Below, one piece after another: positions 1-10,378 of a stretch of DNA of 17,352 nt (the first letter of the stretch is position 1; every line of letters starts with the position of its first letter). The translations under genes were made by a program, and so were the position numbers. The notes beneath the pieces were generated by a model that saw only the letters and a program-made list of their open reading frames with translations, ran no database searches and had not been told where the DNA came from. This stretch comes from Phycisphaerae bacterium (GTDB lineage: Bacteria; Planctomycetota; Phycisphaerae; Tepidisphaerales; Tepidisphaeraceae), in assembly GCA_030448225.1 (NCBI GenBank), contig JAUJNJ010000046.1:1-17352 (forward strand), given 5' to 3'.

Positions 1-52
1 GCCTGCGGGGCCGATGATACTGCCTCAGCGGGAAAGTAGGTCACCGCCAGCG
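1..52 (+). rRNA. rrf: 5S ribosomal RNA, 3' end (partial)
   Basis: The left edge carries the last half of a 5S rRNA on the plus strand. The canonical 3' half is readable: CCGATGATACTG (11-22), a short helix, then GGGAAAGTAGGTCACCGCCAG (30-50). In 5S rRNA this segment forms domain IV/V and the closing helix, and the terminal CCGCCAGC would pair with the missing 5' end GCTGGCGG. The 5' half lies outside the window, so the rest of an rRNA operon probably lies to the left, transcribed towards the window. The exact 3' end is uncertain by a few bases. No protein gene should be called over it. Confidence 0.85.
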
Positions 53-68
53 TTTCAAACGAACCCCC

Positions 69-100
69 GGACCCCTCGAAGAAGGCCAGGGGACCTTGTT
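69..100 (+). terminator. Probable rRNA-operon terminator hairpin
   Basis: GGACCCCT (69-76) can pair with AGGGGACC (88-95) with one A-A mismatch around an 11-base loop. TTGTT follows at 96-100. Its position about 17 bases after the 5S end suits a terminator of the rRNA operon. The T-run is short, so efficiency is uncertain. Confidence 0.45.
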
Positions 101-271
101 ACGCCGGTGGTTTTGCCGGTTGAAGCTGCTGGACCCTCATTGATGTCGCCGTGGATCTTGAATGCTGGAAGCGCCCAGCTCGTTGAGATCACGGCTCGCG
201 TTCGCGCCAGGTTGCCAGTAAGAGGTGAATCGTTGCCGCTGCAAGCGTCTCGGCTTGAACGGCGACGTCCA
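101..271. other. Intergenic spacer between 5S rRNA and the convergent dehydrogenase gene
   Basis: No gene, tRNA or strong hairpin is seen here. Open frames in this stretch on both strands show no recognisable protein features. It separates a plus-strand rRNA operon from a minus-strand protein gene, so the two transcription units converge. Confidence 0.5.
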
Positions 272-3212
272 TCACTTCTTGATGGGATTCTTAAGAAAGG
301 CAATGAGGTCCGCCAGGTCTTGATCCTGTAGAGCGGCCTCGAAGCCGTCGGGCATCAGGAGCGGTCGAAAGCCGTCGAGGGACTTGAGGGCGGCGGGAAA
401 GGGTTTGTTCCCGACCGTCGAGACCCTTCATGCTGGCCGTGTCGCTCTCGGTCGTGATGATGCCGAAGACGATTTCCCCCGCAGACGGCGTGGCGGTGTA
501 GGCGAGGTAGCGGGGCTCGACCAGCCGGTTCGGATCAAGGATCGCAACGTGCTTGCCGCCTGGGGGTTCCACCCGCTCACGGAGCGGAGGTCCGGCCCAA
601 CGTCTTGGCCCTTGTCGCCGAGGCGGTGGCGCGGCTGCAGTGCTGCGTAGCGAACCGCACCCCCCGCCGCGTCGCCGACCAGCGGCGAGCGCGCCCGTCG
701 CTTTTCCACCACCTTCTGCCGGCCGGCGGGGTCGAGGTTGCCGAACAGTTCTTTCGCGAGTGCATGACGGCCCCCGCCTTGTGGGCGAGAAGCCGCTGCC
801 GGCGCGACGCGCCAGCGCTGCCGCAGACTCAATTCGTCCGCTCTTCACCTCCCGCAACGGCTGCCACCGCCCAAGCTTCTCGCCCCAACAGAGACTCGAG
901 CACCGCCGCCCGCGTTTGCGGCGACCGCGACGACCAGCCCATCGTGAGCAGGCGCGGGGTCTGGGGGTCACCGGTTCGCACGATCGCTCACCGCCGCCAC
1001 CTGGACGTCCCGCGGGGTCCGCGGTTCCAGCGGCCCGGCGAGCCACTGCAATTCCGCCGAATCGCGATCCGCCGCCGGGCGGTGCGGCGATGCCAGCAGG
1101 CCGATCGCCGAGCGATGGGAGGAGGAGCGGTCGCGTCAGCGGCGACGATCTTCGCGGCTCCGAAATTTTGTCCCGCGCCCGACAACCGCTCCCGCCAGTT
1201 CATCGTCCGCGGATTTCCTCAAGCCCGACAGCGTCGTCCGCCGGGCGTCGAGCTGCTCCAAGAAGCGGGCGAAGGCGACGAGGGACGCGCCGTCGGTCGA
1301 CGTCATGAGCGGTTCGAGCAGCGCGGCCGCCGCCGACCGATCCTCCCATGCTGCCGCGACCGCGATCAGGTTGTCACGCAGCGGATCACTCACCGGCCGA
1401 CCCGCCGCGACGATGGCTTCCCGTCACCGCGCGGGCGCACGGCTTTGCGGAACTGGCGATGGCGGCAATCATCAGCGGATCGTCGCGCACGCTGGCCGCG
1501 AGCGTCGCGATGGCACCGGCCGCCGCGGGCGTCGCCCACTCGCCGAGCGTGAGCGCGACCGCCGGACCGCCGGGTCGGGGTCATCTACGAGCACCGCCGT
1601 GCGGGCGATGAGGTCGGGTTCGGCGGGGTTCATCGCTTCGGCTAACCGAATCGCCTGACGTCGGACCGAGGCGTCCGTGTCGGCCAGTGCCGCGGCGATC
1701 GCTTTCCGTCGAGCGGCTCGAGTTCGCGAAGCGTCCAGAGGGCGTGAGACGCGACGGCGTCGCCACTTCGGCGGGCCATTATTTTGAGCGGCTCGATCGC
1801 GGCGGGGTCGCGGCGGTGGAGCAACAGGCGGCACGGGCCGTATCGCGCTGCCACCTGTTCGGCCGTTCGAGTGCCTCCACGAGCGATGGAGTGTCGGCGT
1901 CGCCCAGCGTTGGTAGGGCGGCCGGGCGACCGCCCTTGGGGTAGACGCGATAGATCCGCCCGCGGTCGTGGCCGTCGCGGAAGAAGCGCGTCATCTTCTC
2001 CTCGCCGCCCGGCGGGAGCCACTGGGGGTGCTCGACGAGAGGTACCGGTACATGTCGACGACCCAGAGCCGCGCCGTCCGGCCCGACGCGAAGTCATCAC
2101 CGCGGAACCACATGTCCTCCGACGCCAAGAACTCGCTCCGCTGCTCGGCGGGCGCGCGGGCGGCGGTGTAGCTGGGCCGTTGTTGTCGGTCAGGACCGCG
2201 TGGTGCACGAGGTTGTGGACCGGCTCGCACGCGAATGCGGCGGACGCCGGGCACGCGCGGGAACAGGAGCCGCGTCGCGGTAGAGCGTGGGGGAGCAGGC
2301 CGACGTGAAATGCGGGGTGGCCGGGCGACGCCTGCGTGCGGTCGAACTGTTCGCGCGTTGCTCCGCGCGAAGACCGGGGCGTTGGCCGGCAGGATCAACT
2401 GCCGCCTCGGGTCGAACGCGGCGTGCGGGTTGCGGCGGAGGTAACGGTCCTCGATCGCGAGGTGAAACAGCGGGAAGCTGTTGTGACACCCGAACCAGTT
2501 CGACGTCGTCGCGGTCGCGGCCGAACTGCGAGGGCCGGCGATCAACTCCATGTCGCCCGTGTCGGGCTTGATGCGGATGTCGCGGCCGTCGAGCTTCAGC
2601 GTCTTGTTCGCGGATCGGATCGCGCATTCCACGCCGCTCGTGCCGCTGGAGCAGATCCACCCGTCGAACCCCCATCGCGGCGCGTTGACGCGGAGCCGAG
2701 GGGAGTTTACGCTGCCGGCCGCTGAACAGCGTCGCGGACGTCGATCTTGCCGTCATCGTTCGTGTCGCCGGCGTAGAAGATTTCGCCGGCGGCGGTCACG
2801 AGCACGCCGTCGCGCCAGGCGGCGACGCCGGTCAGCACGCGCACGCCGTCGAGCAGGACCGTCGAGGCGTCGGCGGCCGCCGCGCGTCCGTGTCGCGTGT
2901 GCAACGGATCCGCCCGCCCGCCTTGCGCTTGCCGTCGACGCCGGTGGGTAGTCGGCCATCTCCGCGACCCAGAGCCGGCCGTCGGCATCCCAGTCGATCG
3001 CGACCGGGTCCATCACCATCGGCTCGGCGACCACGAGTTCCACCGCGTAGCCATCGGTGACGTGGATCGCGCGTAGCGAATCCGCCGGCGACATGGGTTC
3101 GGACGTGCGCCGCGGCGCTTGGCGGGCTGGCCGTCGACGCGGCCGAGGCGAGGGTGCCGCAGAGGAAAGCCGTGAGCAGTCGACGGCGGGGCCGGCACTT
3201 CAGGTCATTCAC
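272..3212 (-). CDS. PVC-type membrane-bound dehydrogenase with HEAT repeats and cytochrome-like C-terminus (multiply frameshifted)
   Basis: This is a secreted, probably periplasmic redox protein of the large PVC-superphylum family that joins a glucose-dehydrogenase-like beta-propeller, HEAT repeats and a C-terminal haem-binding domain; its substrate is unknown. The GTG start at 3212 has GGAG six bases upstream and begins an Arg-rich, hydrophobic signal peptide (VNDLKCRPRRRLLTAFLCG). Family motifs then appear in alternating frames: YAVELVVAEPMVMDPVAIDW and GRLWVAEMADYP (about 3060-2940), IFYAGDTNDDGKIDVRDA (about 2780-2720), IKPDTGDMELIAGP (about 2575-2530), YLRRNPHAAFDPRRQ (about 2445-2400), FLASEDMWFRGDDF (about 2130-2090), DRGRIYRVYPKGG (about 1970-1930). 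HEAT-like segments fill about 1800-1140. The C-terminus holds HRLGDKGQDVGPDLRSVS (about 630-575), ILDPNRLVEPRYLAYTATPS and the closing DLADLIAFLKNPIKK before TGA at 272-274. At least ten frame changes are needed. A clean CXXCH haem motif cannot be read near 620-645, where bases seem to be missing. I infer sequence errors rather than decay. Confidence 0.8.
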
Positions 3213-3257
3213 GTTTCGCTCCAACTCCGCGGCCAGGGGCCCGCCGAAGATCGAAGG

Positions 3258-3356
3258 GAACCACAACTTACGCGGATAACACAGATGACGACGACCAACG
3301 AGAAGAATGTAGTTGTATCGCGTGGCGACCCCGATCATCCGTGTAGTCTCCGGTTC
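3258..3356. repeat. Imperfect inverted repeat, 'GAACCACAA...ACACAGATG' class
   Basis: The left arm reads GAACCACAACTTACGCGGAT then AACACAGATG (3258-3287). The right arm (3336-3356) reads CATCCGTGTAGTCTCCGGTTC, close to the reverse complement of the left arm with gaps. The spacer is about 48 bases. This resembles short dispersed intergenic repeats of many environmental bacterial genomes, often mistranslated as spurious proteins. It sits just upstream of the dehydrogenase start and overlaps the 3' end of the ceramidase-like gene. Confidence 0.55.
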
Positions 3357-4989
3357 AGCTCTCCTCCGTGCCTCCGGGCCTCCGTGTCGGGGTTCAATTC
3401 CTTCCCCCGCGATCCCGTCATCACGGCATCATTCCAACTCCGGTGGTTGATCGCCGTACCGCCCGCGTCGCGCTTGAACGGCTTGGCCGGCGGCGGGGTG
3501 GGGACGTCGCCGGCCTCGAACCGGCCGGCGAGGGCGATCAGCCGCCTCGGCGATCTGTCGCCCGGCGCTAACCTGGTGGTTGCTGTAGCTCGTGAGGCGG
3601 CATCCCGCGGCCGCCGGCGGGGCTCATGGCTTCTTTCGGTCGGGACGTAGCCGACGCAGTCGTTCGCGAGCGAGACGGGGAACGTCGGCGGGAATTGTCG
3701 ACTTCGCCCGGAGGTCGAGCCCGAACTGGCAGAAGTATTCCGACGGGTTGGCGAGCAGCACGACCGGACCCACCTGGATCGCCTGCACCTCGACGCCGAC
3801 GGTCGGCTGCTTCTTCACGAGGTGGTCGAGCATCACGGTCTCCTTCGCGAAGATCCAGTCAGTCCGATCGAGCTTTGCCGGTGGGTCCTTGCTCACCTTT
3901 TCCATCGCCGCCGCCACCTTGCTGCGGCTCGGCGGGCGGCGCTGATCTGCAACGTCTCGCCCGCGGCCGCCACCGGCATGCTCGCCCGCGGCCGGGCGAA
4001 GGTCGACAGCAGGACTTCGCCGCCCCGCCCCGACCCGCCCGCCGACGAGTTCCGCCGCCGCCTCGCCCGACTGCTTGATGTCGTACGGCGTGCGGTTGTC
4101 CACCTGCGTCACGTCCTCGCGCACCTGGCCGGCGGTGAAGACGACGATCACGTGTCGCCGAAGAGCTGCGGATGCACTTCTCGACGTAATGGACGTAATC
4201 GGCCGACGTGCCGCCCGGCCCGGTGGTGGCGTGGCAGGCGAAGTTCACGACGCAGCCGAGCAGCTTGCCCGTCGTCGGCGCCCTCCACGCGCCGATCACG
4301 CCGACGTGCGGGTCGATCGGCCCGGCCGGCTCGACGATGTCGGGGTTGCTGGCCGCGGATGCGTGAACGTCGTCCCGTTCTTCATCCGGAACCGGCGATT
4401 GAACGAGACGGCCGCCTCGGAGCCGGAGCCGGCCGCGCGCGGGCGCCGCTGTGCCGGCGGCCGTCGGCCTCCACGACCGCGTCGGCGATCGCGGCCTCCA
4501 GGCGGGCGAGGTATCTCGCGTCAGCGCAGGACGACTTTTCGTACGCAAGGCGTTTCACGAGGTCCGGCGCGTCGCCGTACTCGCCGGGCAGCACCATCCG
4601 GTCGGGCCGCCGGAGTGCGAGTGCGAGGCGGCGATCATGACCCGCCTGGCTCGATGCCGCACCGCGCGGCGATCGCCTTGCGCGCGCGCGTCGACCGACG
4701 GCCGGCGGATCATCGCCGCGTCGACGCCGACGACCGCCACCCGCGACCGCCCGTCGCCGAACACCGCCGCCCGCACCTTGCACGGGTCGTGGCGCGCGCG
4801 AACTGCTTCATGTAGTTCCCCGGCTGCTCCATGCCGAGGTCCGGCGTGACGTCGCGGCCGGCGAAGCCGGCTTGAACGCCGGCGCGGCCGCCGCCCGGCT
4901 TGGCGTCGGCCGCGGCGCCGGGTGCCGAGTTCGCCACCAGCAGCAGGGCGAAACGAGCGTTGCGAATCCACGCTATGCGGACGCCGCAT
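3335..4989 (-). CDS. Secreted neutral/alkaline ceramidase-family hydrolase (frameshifted)
   Basis: This is a homologue of neutral/alkaline non-lysosomal ceramidases (Pfam PF04734 family), zinc amidohydrolases that split N-acyl sphingosines; planctomycete members are mostly uncharacterised, so the substrate is open. ATG at 4989 follows GAGG eight bases earlier. After one frame change a signal peptide reads RNARFALLLVANSAPGAAA. Next come GFAGRDVTPDLGMEQPGNY (about 4860-4810), KVRAAVFGDGRSRVAVVGVD, and IAASHSHSGGPTG (about 4645-4605), whose His-x-His matches the family zinc site. NFACHATT (about 4245-4220) supplies another expected zinc His and NPSEYFCQFGLDLRAKS (about 3755-3700) the expected Glu. 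EDVTQVDNRTPYDI (about 4115-4075) lies where ceramidases have GDVSPN, so the nucleophile serine appears to be Thr. FPVSLANDCVGYVPTE, LTSYSNHQVSAGRQIAEA and RFEAGDVPTPPPAKPF close the domain. At least six frame changes occur. The last codons lie in dispersed repeats, so the true end could be nearer 3420. Confidence 0.75.
3361..3400 (+). repeat. 'CCTCCGTGTCTCCGTG' dispersed repeat, copy A
   Basis: CTCCTCCGTGCCTCCGGGCC followed by TCCGTGTCGGGGTTCAATTC is the first of three copies in the window; the others are at 13086-13114 (reverse) and 13224-13255. Each copy lies after a CATCC motif, here at 3336-3340. This copy runs into the 3' end of the ceramidase-like gene, where it would encode the last residues before TGA at 3335-3337. 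Confidence 0.65.
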
Positions 4990-5409
4990 TGCCGATCCTC
5001 CGCGTCGTCGCCAGGTTCTTTCCCGATACGTTCTACCGATTCCCGCGCGGCGACGCACGCATTTTGGGCGTGACGACCAGGGCGTGCCTCACAACCTCTG
5101 CCGGTAGTGGCGACGCCTGCGTCGCGGTCGACGCGCAGCGGCGAATCTATCGCTCGGGACTTGTGGCTGCGCACAACCGCGACGGGGGCCGCCGCCACTA
5201 CGAGGTGTAAGACAGCCCCAAAAGCCAGCGCCTCGGGAGCACGCGCTCGGTTCCCCCTCCGCCGGCGTTCCGCCTGCTTGGACTTGCGCATGCACCGACG
5301 TCCCGCAGCTGCTCAATGTCGGGACCTTCCGTGGCGGGCGAACGTCCTCGGTACGATTAGCCGTGCGAGGGGGGGTGCGAGTCGGCGGGCATTACGACGA
5401 GGGGTCCTC
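4990..5409. promoter_or_regulatory. Divergent intergenic region between the ceramidase-like and glycosidase genes
   Basis: About 420 bases separate two divergently transcribed genes, so promoters for both should lie here. A possible sigma-70 -10 box for the plus-strand gene is TACGAT at 5352-5357, about 52 bases before the ATG at 5410; no convincing -35 box lies 17 bases upstream. A minus-strand frame from 5291 has a hydrophobic patch (FGAVLHLVVAAAPVAVV) but no good ribosome-binding site or recognisable family, so I do not call it a gene. Confidence 0.35.
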
Positions 5410-7964
5410 ATGGTGCAACGTGTGACACGAGTGCGGCGTTGTCTCGCCCCGGCGACGGCCATATTCACGGGGCTGTTCCTGCTCGCCGCCGCCGCGTCGG
5501 GCGGGCCGGAGGTCCGCGTGCTCGACAAGCAGAAACTCCTCGACGCCCAAACCTTCTGGGACAACCGCGACTGGGACTGGTACCGCCAGCACATCCCGTT
5601 CCTCGACACGCCCGATGCCGACGTCAACACCACCTACTACTACCGCTGGGAACTCGTCGAAGCACCTGACGTACGGCTCGCCCGACTCCGGCTACGCGTA
5701 CACCGAGTTCATCGACCGGCCGTTCTGGTCCGGCGCGTACGGGGCGATCAGCTGCCCGGCCGGTCATCAACTGTACAGTGCGCTGCTGCGCGAGCCGCGC
5801 TACGCCCGCGACTACGCCCGCTACTGGTTCCGCACGCCCGGCGCGCAGCCGCGGCGGTACAGCACGTGGCTGGCGGACTCGGTGTGGGCCGTCCGCAGGG
5901 TGCACCCGGACGACCGGTTCGCGATCGACCTGCTCCCGGACCTCGTGAAGAACTACGACGGCTGGGAGCGGGACCATTTCGTCCCCGACGTCGGCCTGTT
6001 CTGGCAGACCGGCCACGACGACGGATGGAGTACAACATCAACAGCCGCCAGACGCAGGACATCGTCCGCGCGCGCCCCGGCTTCCGCCCGACGTTCAACG
6101 CCTACATGTGGGCCGACGCCAGTCGAGCGGATCGCCCGACTCGCCGGCGACGAGGCGCTGGCGAAGCGATTCGCCGCCAAGGCCGCGTCGATCAAGGCGA
6201 ACGTCCAGCAGAAACTGTGGGACCCGAAGCGCGAGTTCTTCTTCCACATGTTCATGGGCGACGAACAGCGCGACGGCTTCGCCGTGGGGGCGCTGACGCT
6301 CACGCACGAGAGCGGCCGCTTCGCCGGCAGCGCGTTCGGGCGCGAGCAGATCGTTCGTGCCGTGGCAGTTCAACCTCCCGGACGCGGGCAAGGGGTACGA
6401 GGTCGCCTGGCGCACCCTGATGGACCCGACCCGCTTCTTCGCCGAACGCGGGCCGACCACCGTCGAGAAACGGGACCCGATGTTCCGCCTCGTCAAGACG
6501 TGCTGCTGGTGGAGCGGCCAGTCCTGGCCCTACGCGACGACGCAGACGCTCGAAGATGGCGCAACCTGCTGCAGAACTACGAGCAGGACGCCGTCAGCCG
6601 GGCGGACTACTTCAAGCTGCTGAAGGTCTACACGCTCACCCACCGCAAGGACGGCCGGCCCTACATCGCCGAGAAGCGCGCACCCCGACACCGGCTCGTG
6701 GGAGGGTCACGACAGCTACAACCACAGCGAGCACTACTTTCACTCCCGGCTACACGGACCTGATCCTCACGGGCCTGATCGGCCTGAAGCCGCGGAACGA
6801 CGACACGCTGGAGATCGACCGCTCGCTGCCGGGTGGGACTACTTTGCAATCGAGGACGTGCCGTACCGCGGCCGCCTCGTGGGCGTCGTGTGGGACCGCG
6901 GCGGCGGGGCGTACGGCGTGGGCCAGGGCCTGCACCTCTTCGCCGACGGCGTGAAGATCGCGTCGGCAGACCAAGTGCAAAAGCTGAGTGCCGCGCTTGC
7001 CGGCGAAAGGCGGCACCCGCCGAAGTGCCCGCGACGTCGACGTTGACCAACTTCGCCGTGAACAACGAGGGGACCTACTTCCCCCGCGTCACCGCCTCGT
7101 TCACGGCCGCCGAGACGTCGGTGGGCAAGCTCGTCGACGGCAACTACTGGTACCACCGCTCCCCGCCCAACCGCTGGACGACCGCCGGTTCCGCCTCCGA
7201 CCGCGACTGGTGCGCGGTCGACTTCGGCACGAAGCGGCCGATCCACACGGTCAAGCTCTACTTCCTGGAGGACGAGAAGGACGTCGCCGCCGGAGGCGTT
7301 CGACCTGGAGTATTGGGACGGGCGGTCGTGGGCGCCTGTCCCCGCCAGCAACGCACGCCGGACAAACCGGCCGGCCGGCGGGCGAACGTGGTGCGATTCC
7401 CGGCGATGGAGGTGGAGAAAGTGCGGCGACGTTCACGCACCGACGAAACGCCCGCACCGGCCTGACCGAGTTCGAGGCGTGGGGCGACGCGACGCTCCCC
7501 GTAGCCCCCGCGCCGCCGCCCGCCGGCAACCTCGCGTACAACGCCGGCGGCAAGCCGTTCGAAGGCGTCGGCGTCGTTCACGTCGCGGTTCGACGACGTC
7601 GCCCTCGCCAACGACGGCCGCATCGTCTTCTCGCCGTCCCCCAACAACCGCTGGACGAGCTTCGAATCGCCGAACGCCACCGACTGGCTCGAGATCGACT
7701 TCGGCAGGCGACGTCGCCGCGTCGAACTCGCCCTCTACGACGACCGTGGCGGCGTGAAGGCCGGCCGACTACCGCGTCCGAACTCTGGACCGGCGACAAG
7801 TGGACGCCCGCCGCCAACGCGACGCGCAGCCCCGCCAAACCCGCCGGCGGGCAGATCAACGAGGTGCGGTTCGACGAGGTGAAGGCGTCGAAGGTCCGCG
7901 TCTCGCCTTCACCCACGCCGGCCCCGCCTGCAGCGGCGTGACGATCCTTGTCTGGCCGGAGTGA
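5410..7964 (+). CDS. Secreted MGH1-like (alpha/alpha)6 glycoside hydrolase with two C-terminal discoidin-like modules (frameshifted)
   Basis: The protein looks like an exported glycosidase of the MGH1-like six-hairpin group, which resembles GH63 and trehalase folds; substrate is unknown. ATG at 5410 follows GAGGGG by five bases and opens a signal peptide with core IFTGLFLLAAAASGG. The catalytic region shows FWDNRDWDWYRQHIPFLDTP, YYYRWELV, GSPDSGYAYTEFIDRPFWSG, YSTWLADSVWAVRRVHPDD, TFNAYMWADA, KLWDPKREFFFHMFMGDEQR, VPWQFNLPDAGKGYEVAWRT and WWSGQSWPYATTQTLE (about 6510-6560). It continues with NLLQNYEQDAVSRADYFKLL, GYTDLILTGLIGLKPRNDD and VPYRGRLVGVVWDRGGGAYG, an order typical of the family. 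Two beta-rich modules follow, about 7040-7480 (PRVTASFTAAETSVGKLVDG, NRWTTAGSASDRDWCAVDFG) and about 7530-7964 (NRWTSFESPNATDWLEIDFG), like F5/8 type C carbohydrate-binding domains. The end reads VTILVWPE then TGA. About a dozen frame changes occur, for instance near 5660, 6022, 6122, 6352, 6557, 6680, 7010, 7290, 7575 and 7705. Its likely role is glycan trimming at the cell surface. Confidence 0.8.
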
Positions 7965-7997
7965 GAGGACGCCGCGTTGAGCCGCAGTTGAGCGGAA

Positions 7998-8021
7998 CGG
8001 CCCGCGCCCGTGCGCGGGCCG
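7998..8021 (+). terminator. Perfect GC-rich stem-loop after the glycosidase gene
   Basis: CGGCCCGCGC (7998-8007) and GCGCGGGCCG (8012-8021) form a perfect 10-base-pair stem with loop CCGT. It lies 33 bases after the glycosidase stop and 48 bases before the next start. There is no T-tract, so it may be an L-shaped terminator or an mRNA-stabilising hairpin. Confidence 0.6.
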
Positions 8022-8069
8022 ATCGGTGATTCGTCCGGCTCAAAACGTCTTCCAGCGGAAAGGGTGATC

Positions 8070-10334
8070 GTGCGAATACGCGCGCCTGCCTCTTCCTCCT
8101 TCTCCTCGCCGCCACGACCGCCGCCCGCGCCGAATCGCCGCTGCCGGCGAGCGCGCGCGCGCCCGCCGGCTGCCCGTCCGCACTTCCCCGACCGGATGCA
8201 CGCGTTCGTCTGGCGGAACTGGAACCTCGTGGAAACCGAACGTCTCGCGGGTGCTCGGGACGACGCCGCAGAACGTGGCGGCCGTCGCGGGGTCGATGGG
8301 GCTCCCGCCGGCGCGGCCGGTGCCGCCGGCGTACGAGTCGCGGCTGTACCTGTCTCTCATCCGCCGCAACTGGCACCTGCTGCGTACGAGCAGTTGCTGA
8401 CGCTCCTCGACTGGACGCCGGCGCCTGGCCGAAACCCTGCGGGAGGACGACTTCCTCTGGATCAAGCTCTCGGCAGCGTCAAGCCGGCGTGCGAGCCGAT
8501 CACCTACGCGCCCTGGCGAGCCGCAGCGACGCGCGCGGCGGAGATCCGCCAGATCGTGAATGAGGCGATCGGCGAGAAGCGCCGGGCCGGCGAGGAGCGG
8601 TTGGCCTTTCTGAAGGAATTCGCCGCGCGGTCGCGTAGCCGCGCCAGGGGCCGGACGCGCCACGGCGTGCGGTTCCTCTACTCCTACTTCGCCGTCTTCG
8701 GCGACCCACTCGCCGACGCGTCGCTCGACCCATACCCAGACGCGGCTGCTCCAGCTTACGCCGACCTCGGCGTCAACGGCGTCTGGCTCCACGTCGTCCT
8801 CCGCCGCTCGCCGTCGGCCGACTTCCCGGAGTTCGGGCAAGTGGTCCGAGCGGCGGCTCGCGAACCTCCGCGCAAGCTTGTCGCCCGCGCCCAGCGCTTC
8901 GGCATCGACGTCTACCTCTACACGAACGAGCCCCGCGCGATGCCCGCCGTGTTCTTCGAGCGGCGGCCGAACTCGCGGGCGTGCGCGAGGGGGACCACGT
9001 CGCGATGTGCACGTCGCAGCCGCTCGTTCGGCGGTGGCTGAGCGATTCGCTCGCACGTCTTCCGCGCCGTGCCCGACCTCGGCGGCGTCTTCACGATCAC
9101 CGCGTCGGAGAACCTCACGAACTGCGCGTCACACTACGGGCACGCCGGCTGTCCGCGGCAAGACGCGGGACGCCGCTGAGATCGTCGCGGAGGTGAACGC
9201 AGCGGTGGAGGCGGGCGTCCGCCGCGGCAGCCCGGACGCGCGTGTCATCGCGTGGGACTGGGGCTGGAAGGACGAGTGGGCGGTCGGACGCGATCAAGCG
9301 GCTGCCGGCGGGCGTCGAGTTCATGTCGGTCAGCGAGTGGTCGCTGCCGCTGTCGCGGGGCGGGGTGGCGGCGACGGTGGGGGAGTACTCGCTGTCGGCC
9401 GTCGGGCCAGCCGCGCGCGACGAAACACTGGACGGCCGCCAAGGCGCGCGGATTGCCGCGGGTGGCGAAGGGTGCAGCTCAACAACACGTGGGAACTGTC
9501 GGCCGTCCCGTACCTGCCGGTGATGGACCTGGTGGCGGAGCACTCGCGCCCGCCTCGCCGCGGCCGGCGTCGACGGGATGATGCTGAGCTGGTCGCTCGG
9601 CGGCTACCCCTCGGGTCCTCGACCTCGCCCGCCGCTTCCGCCAGCCGCCCCGTCCCGACGACAGCCGCCGTCCTCGACGCCCTCGCCGCCGAGCGGCTTC
9701 GGCCCCGCCGGCGCGCCCCACGCCCGCCGCGCGTGGACGGCGTTCAGCGCCCGCCCTGCGCGAGTGCCTGTTCGACGCGTCGGTCATCTACCGCTCCCCG
9801 GTCCAGCAGGGCCCCGCCAACCTGCTCTGGCCGAAGCCGACCGGCTACGCGTCCACGATGGTCGGCCTCCCGTACGACGACCTGAAGGGCTGGCGCGGCC
9901 CCTACCCCGCCGCGACGTTCGTCGCGCAGTTCGACAAGGTCGCCACCGCGTGGCACGCCGGCCTGCCCGACCTCGAGAGGGCCGCGAACCTCGCGCCGCC
10001 GGAGCGCGCGGCCGACGCCCAGGCCGAACTCCGCTTCGCCCACGCCGCCGCGCTCCACTTCCGCAGCGTCGCCGACCAATCGCGCTACGTCATGACCCGC
10101 GACGCGCTCGCCGCCGCACCGACCGCCGCCGACCGCCAGCGCCTCGCGGCGGAACTCCGCGAAATTCTGCGCGCGGAAGAAGCGTCGGCGAAGGCGCTCT
10201 ACGCACTGGCGTCGGCCGACTCGCGCATCGGTTTCGAGGCCTCGAACCACTACTACTACGTCCCGCAGGACCTCATCGAGAAGGTGCTGAACTGCCGCCA
10301 CCTCGCGAGCGCGGATGCCGGAATCGTGCGGTAA
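8070..10334 (+). CDS. Secreted putative TIM-barrel glycoside hydrolase, GH20-like (frameshifted)
   Basis: I do not recognise a named family with certainty. The architecture resembles a large exported glycosidase with a TIM-barrel core, as seen in uncharacterised planctomycete and verrucomicrobial proteins related to GH20-like hexosaminidases. GTG at 8070 follows AAAGGG by five bases. Allowing one frame change it gives a clear signal peptide, ACLFLLLLAATTAARA, which decides the start over the GTG at 8064. Readable segments are DRMHAFVWRNWNLVE (about 8195-8240), LRRNWHLL region near 8365, FLYSYFAVFGDPLADASLDP (about 8670-8730), YADLGVNGVWLHVVLRR, VARAQRFGIDVYLYTNEPRA (about 8880-8940), GVFTITASENLTNCASHYGH (about 9083-9140), ARVIAWDWGWKDEW, VQLNNTWELSAVPYLPVMDL and GVDGMMLSWSLGGYPS (about 9565-9615). 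The helical C-terminal part (9850-10334) is in one frame and ends TAA. At least eight frame changes occur upstream. No catalytic acid can be assigned safely. It probably shares a role with the preceding glycosidase. Confidence 0.65.
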
Positions 10335-10378
10335 CGCGCGCCCGGACGAGCCCGCGCGGCGGCCGCACGACGAAGCGG

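Noticed and set aside
14..331. Open frames over the 5S rRNA and spacer
   Set aside because: They overlap the rRNA end and lack protein features.
4710..5291. A minus-strand frame with a hydrophobic patch upstream of the ceramidase-like gene
   Set aside because: No ribosome-binding site, no family; its downstream half is the signal peptide region of the ceramidase-like gene. Kept only as a note.
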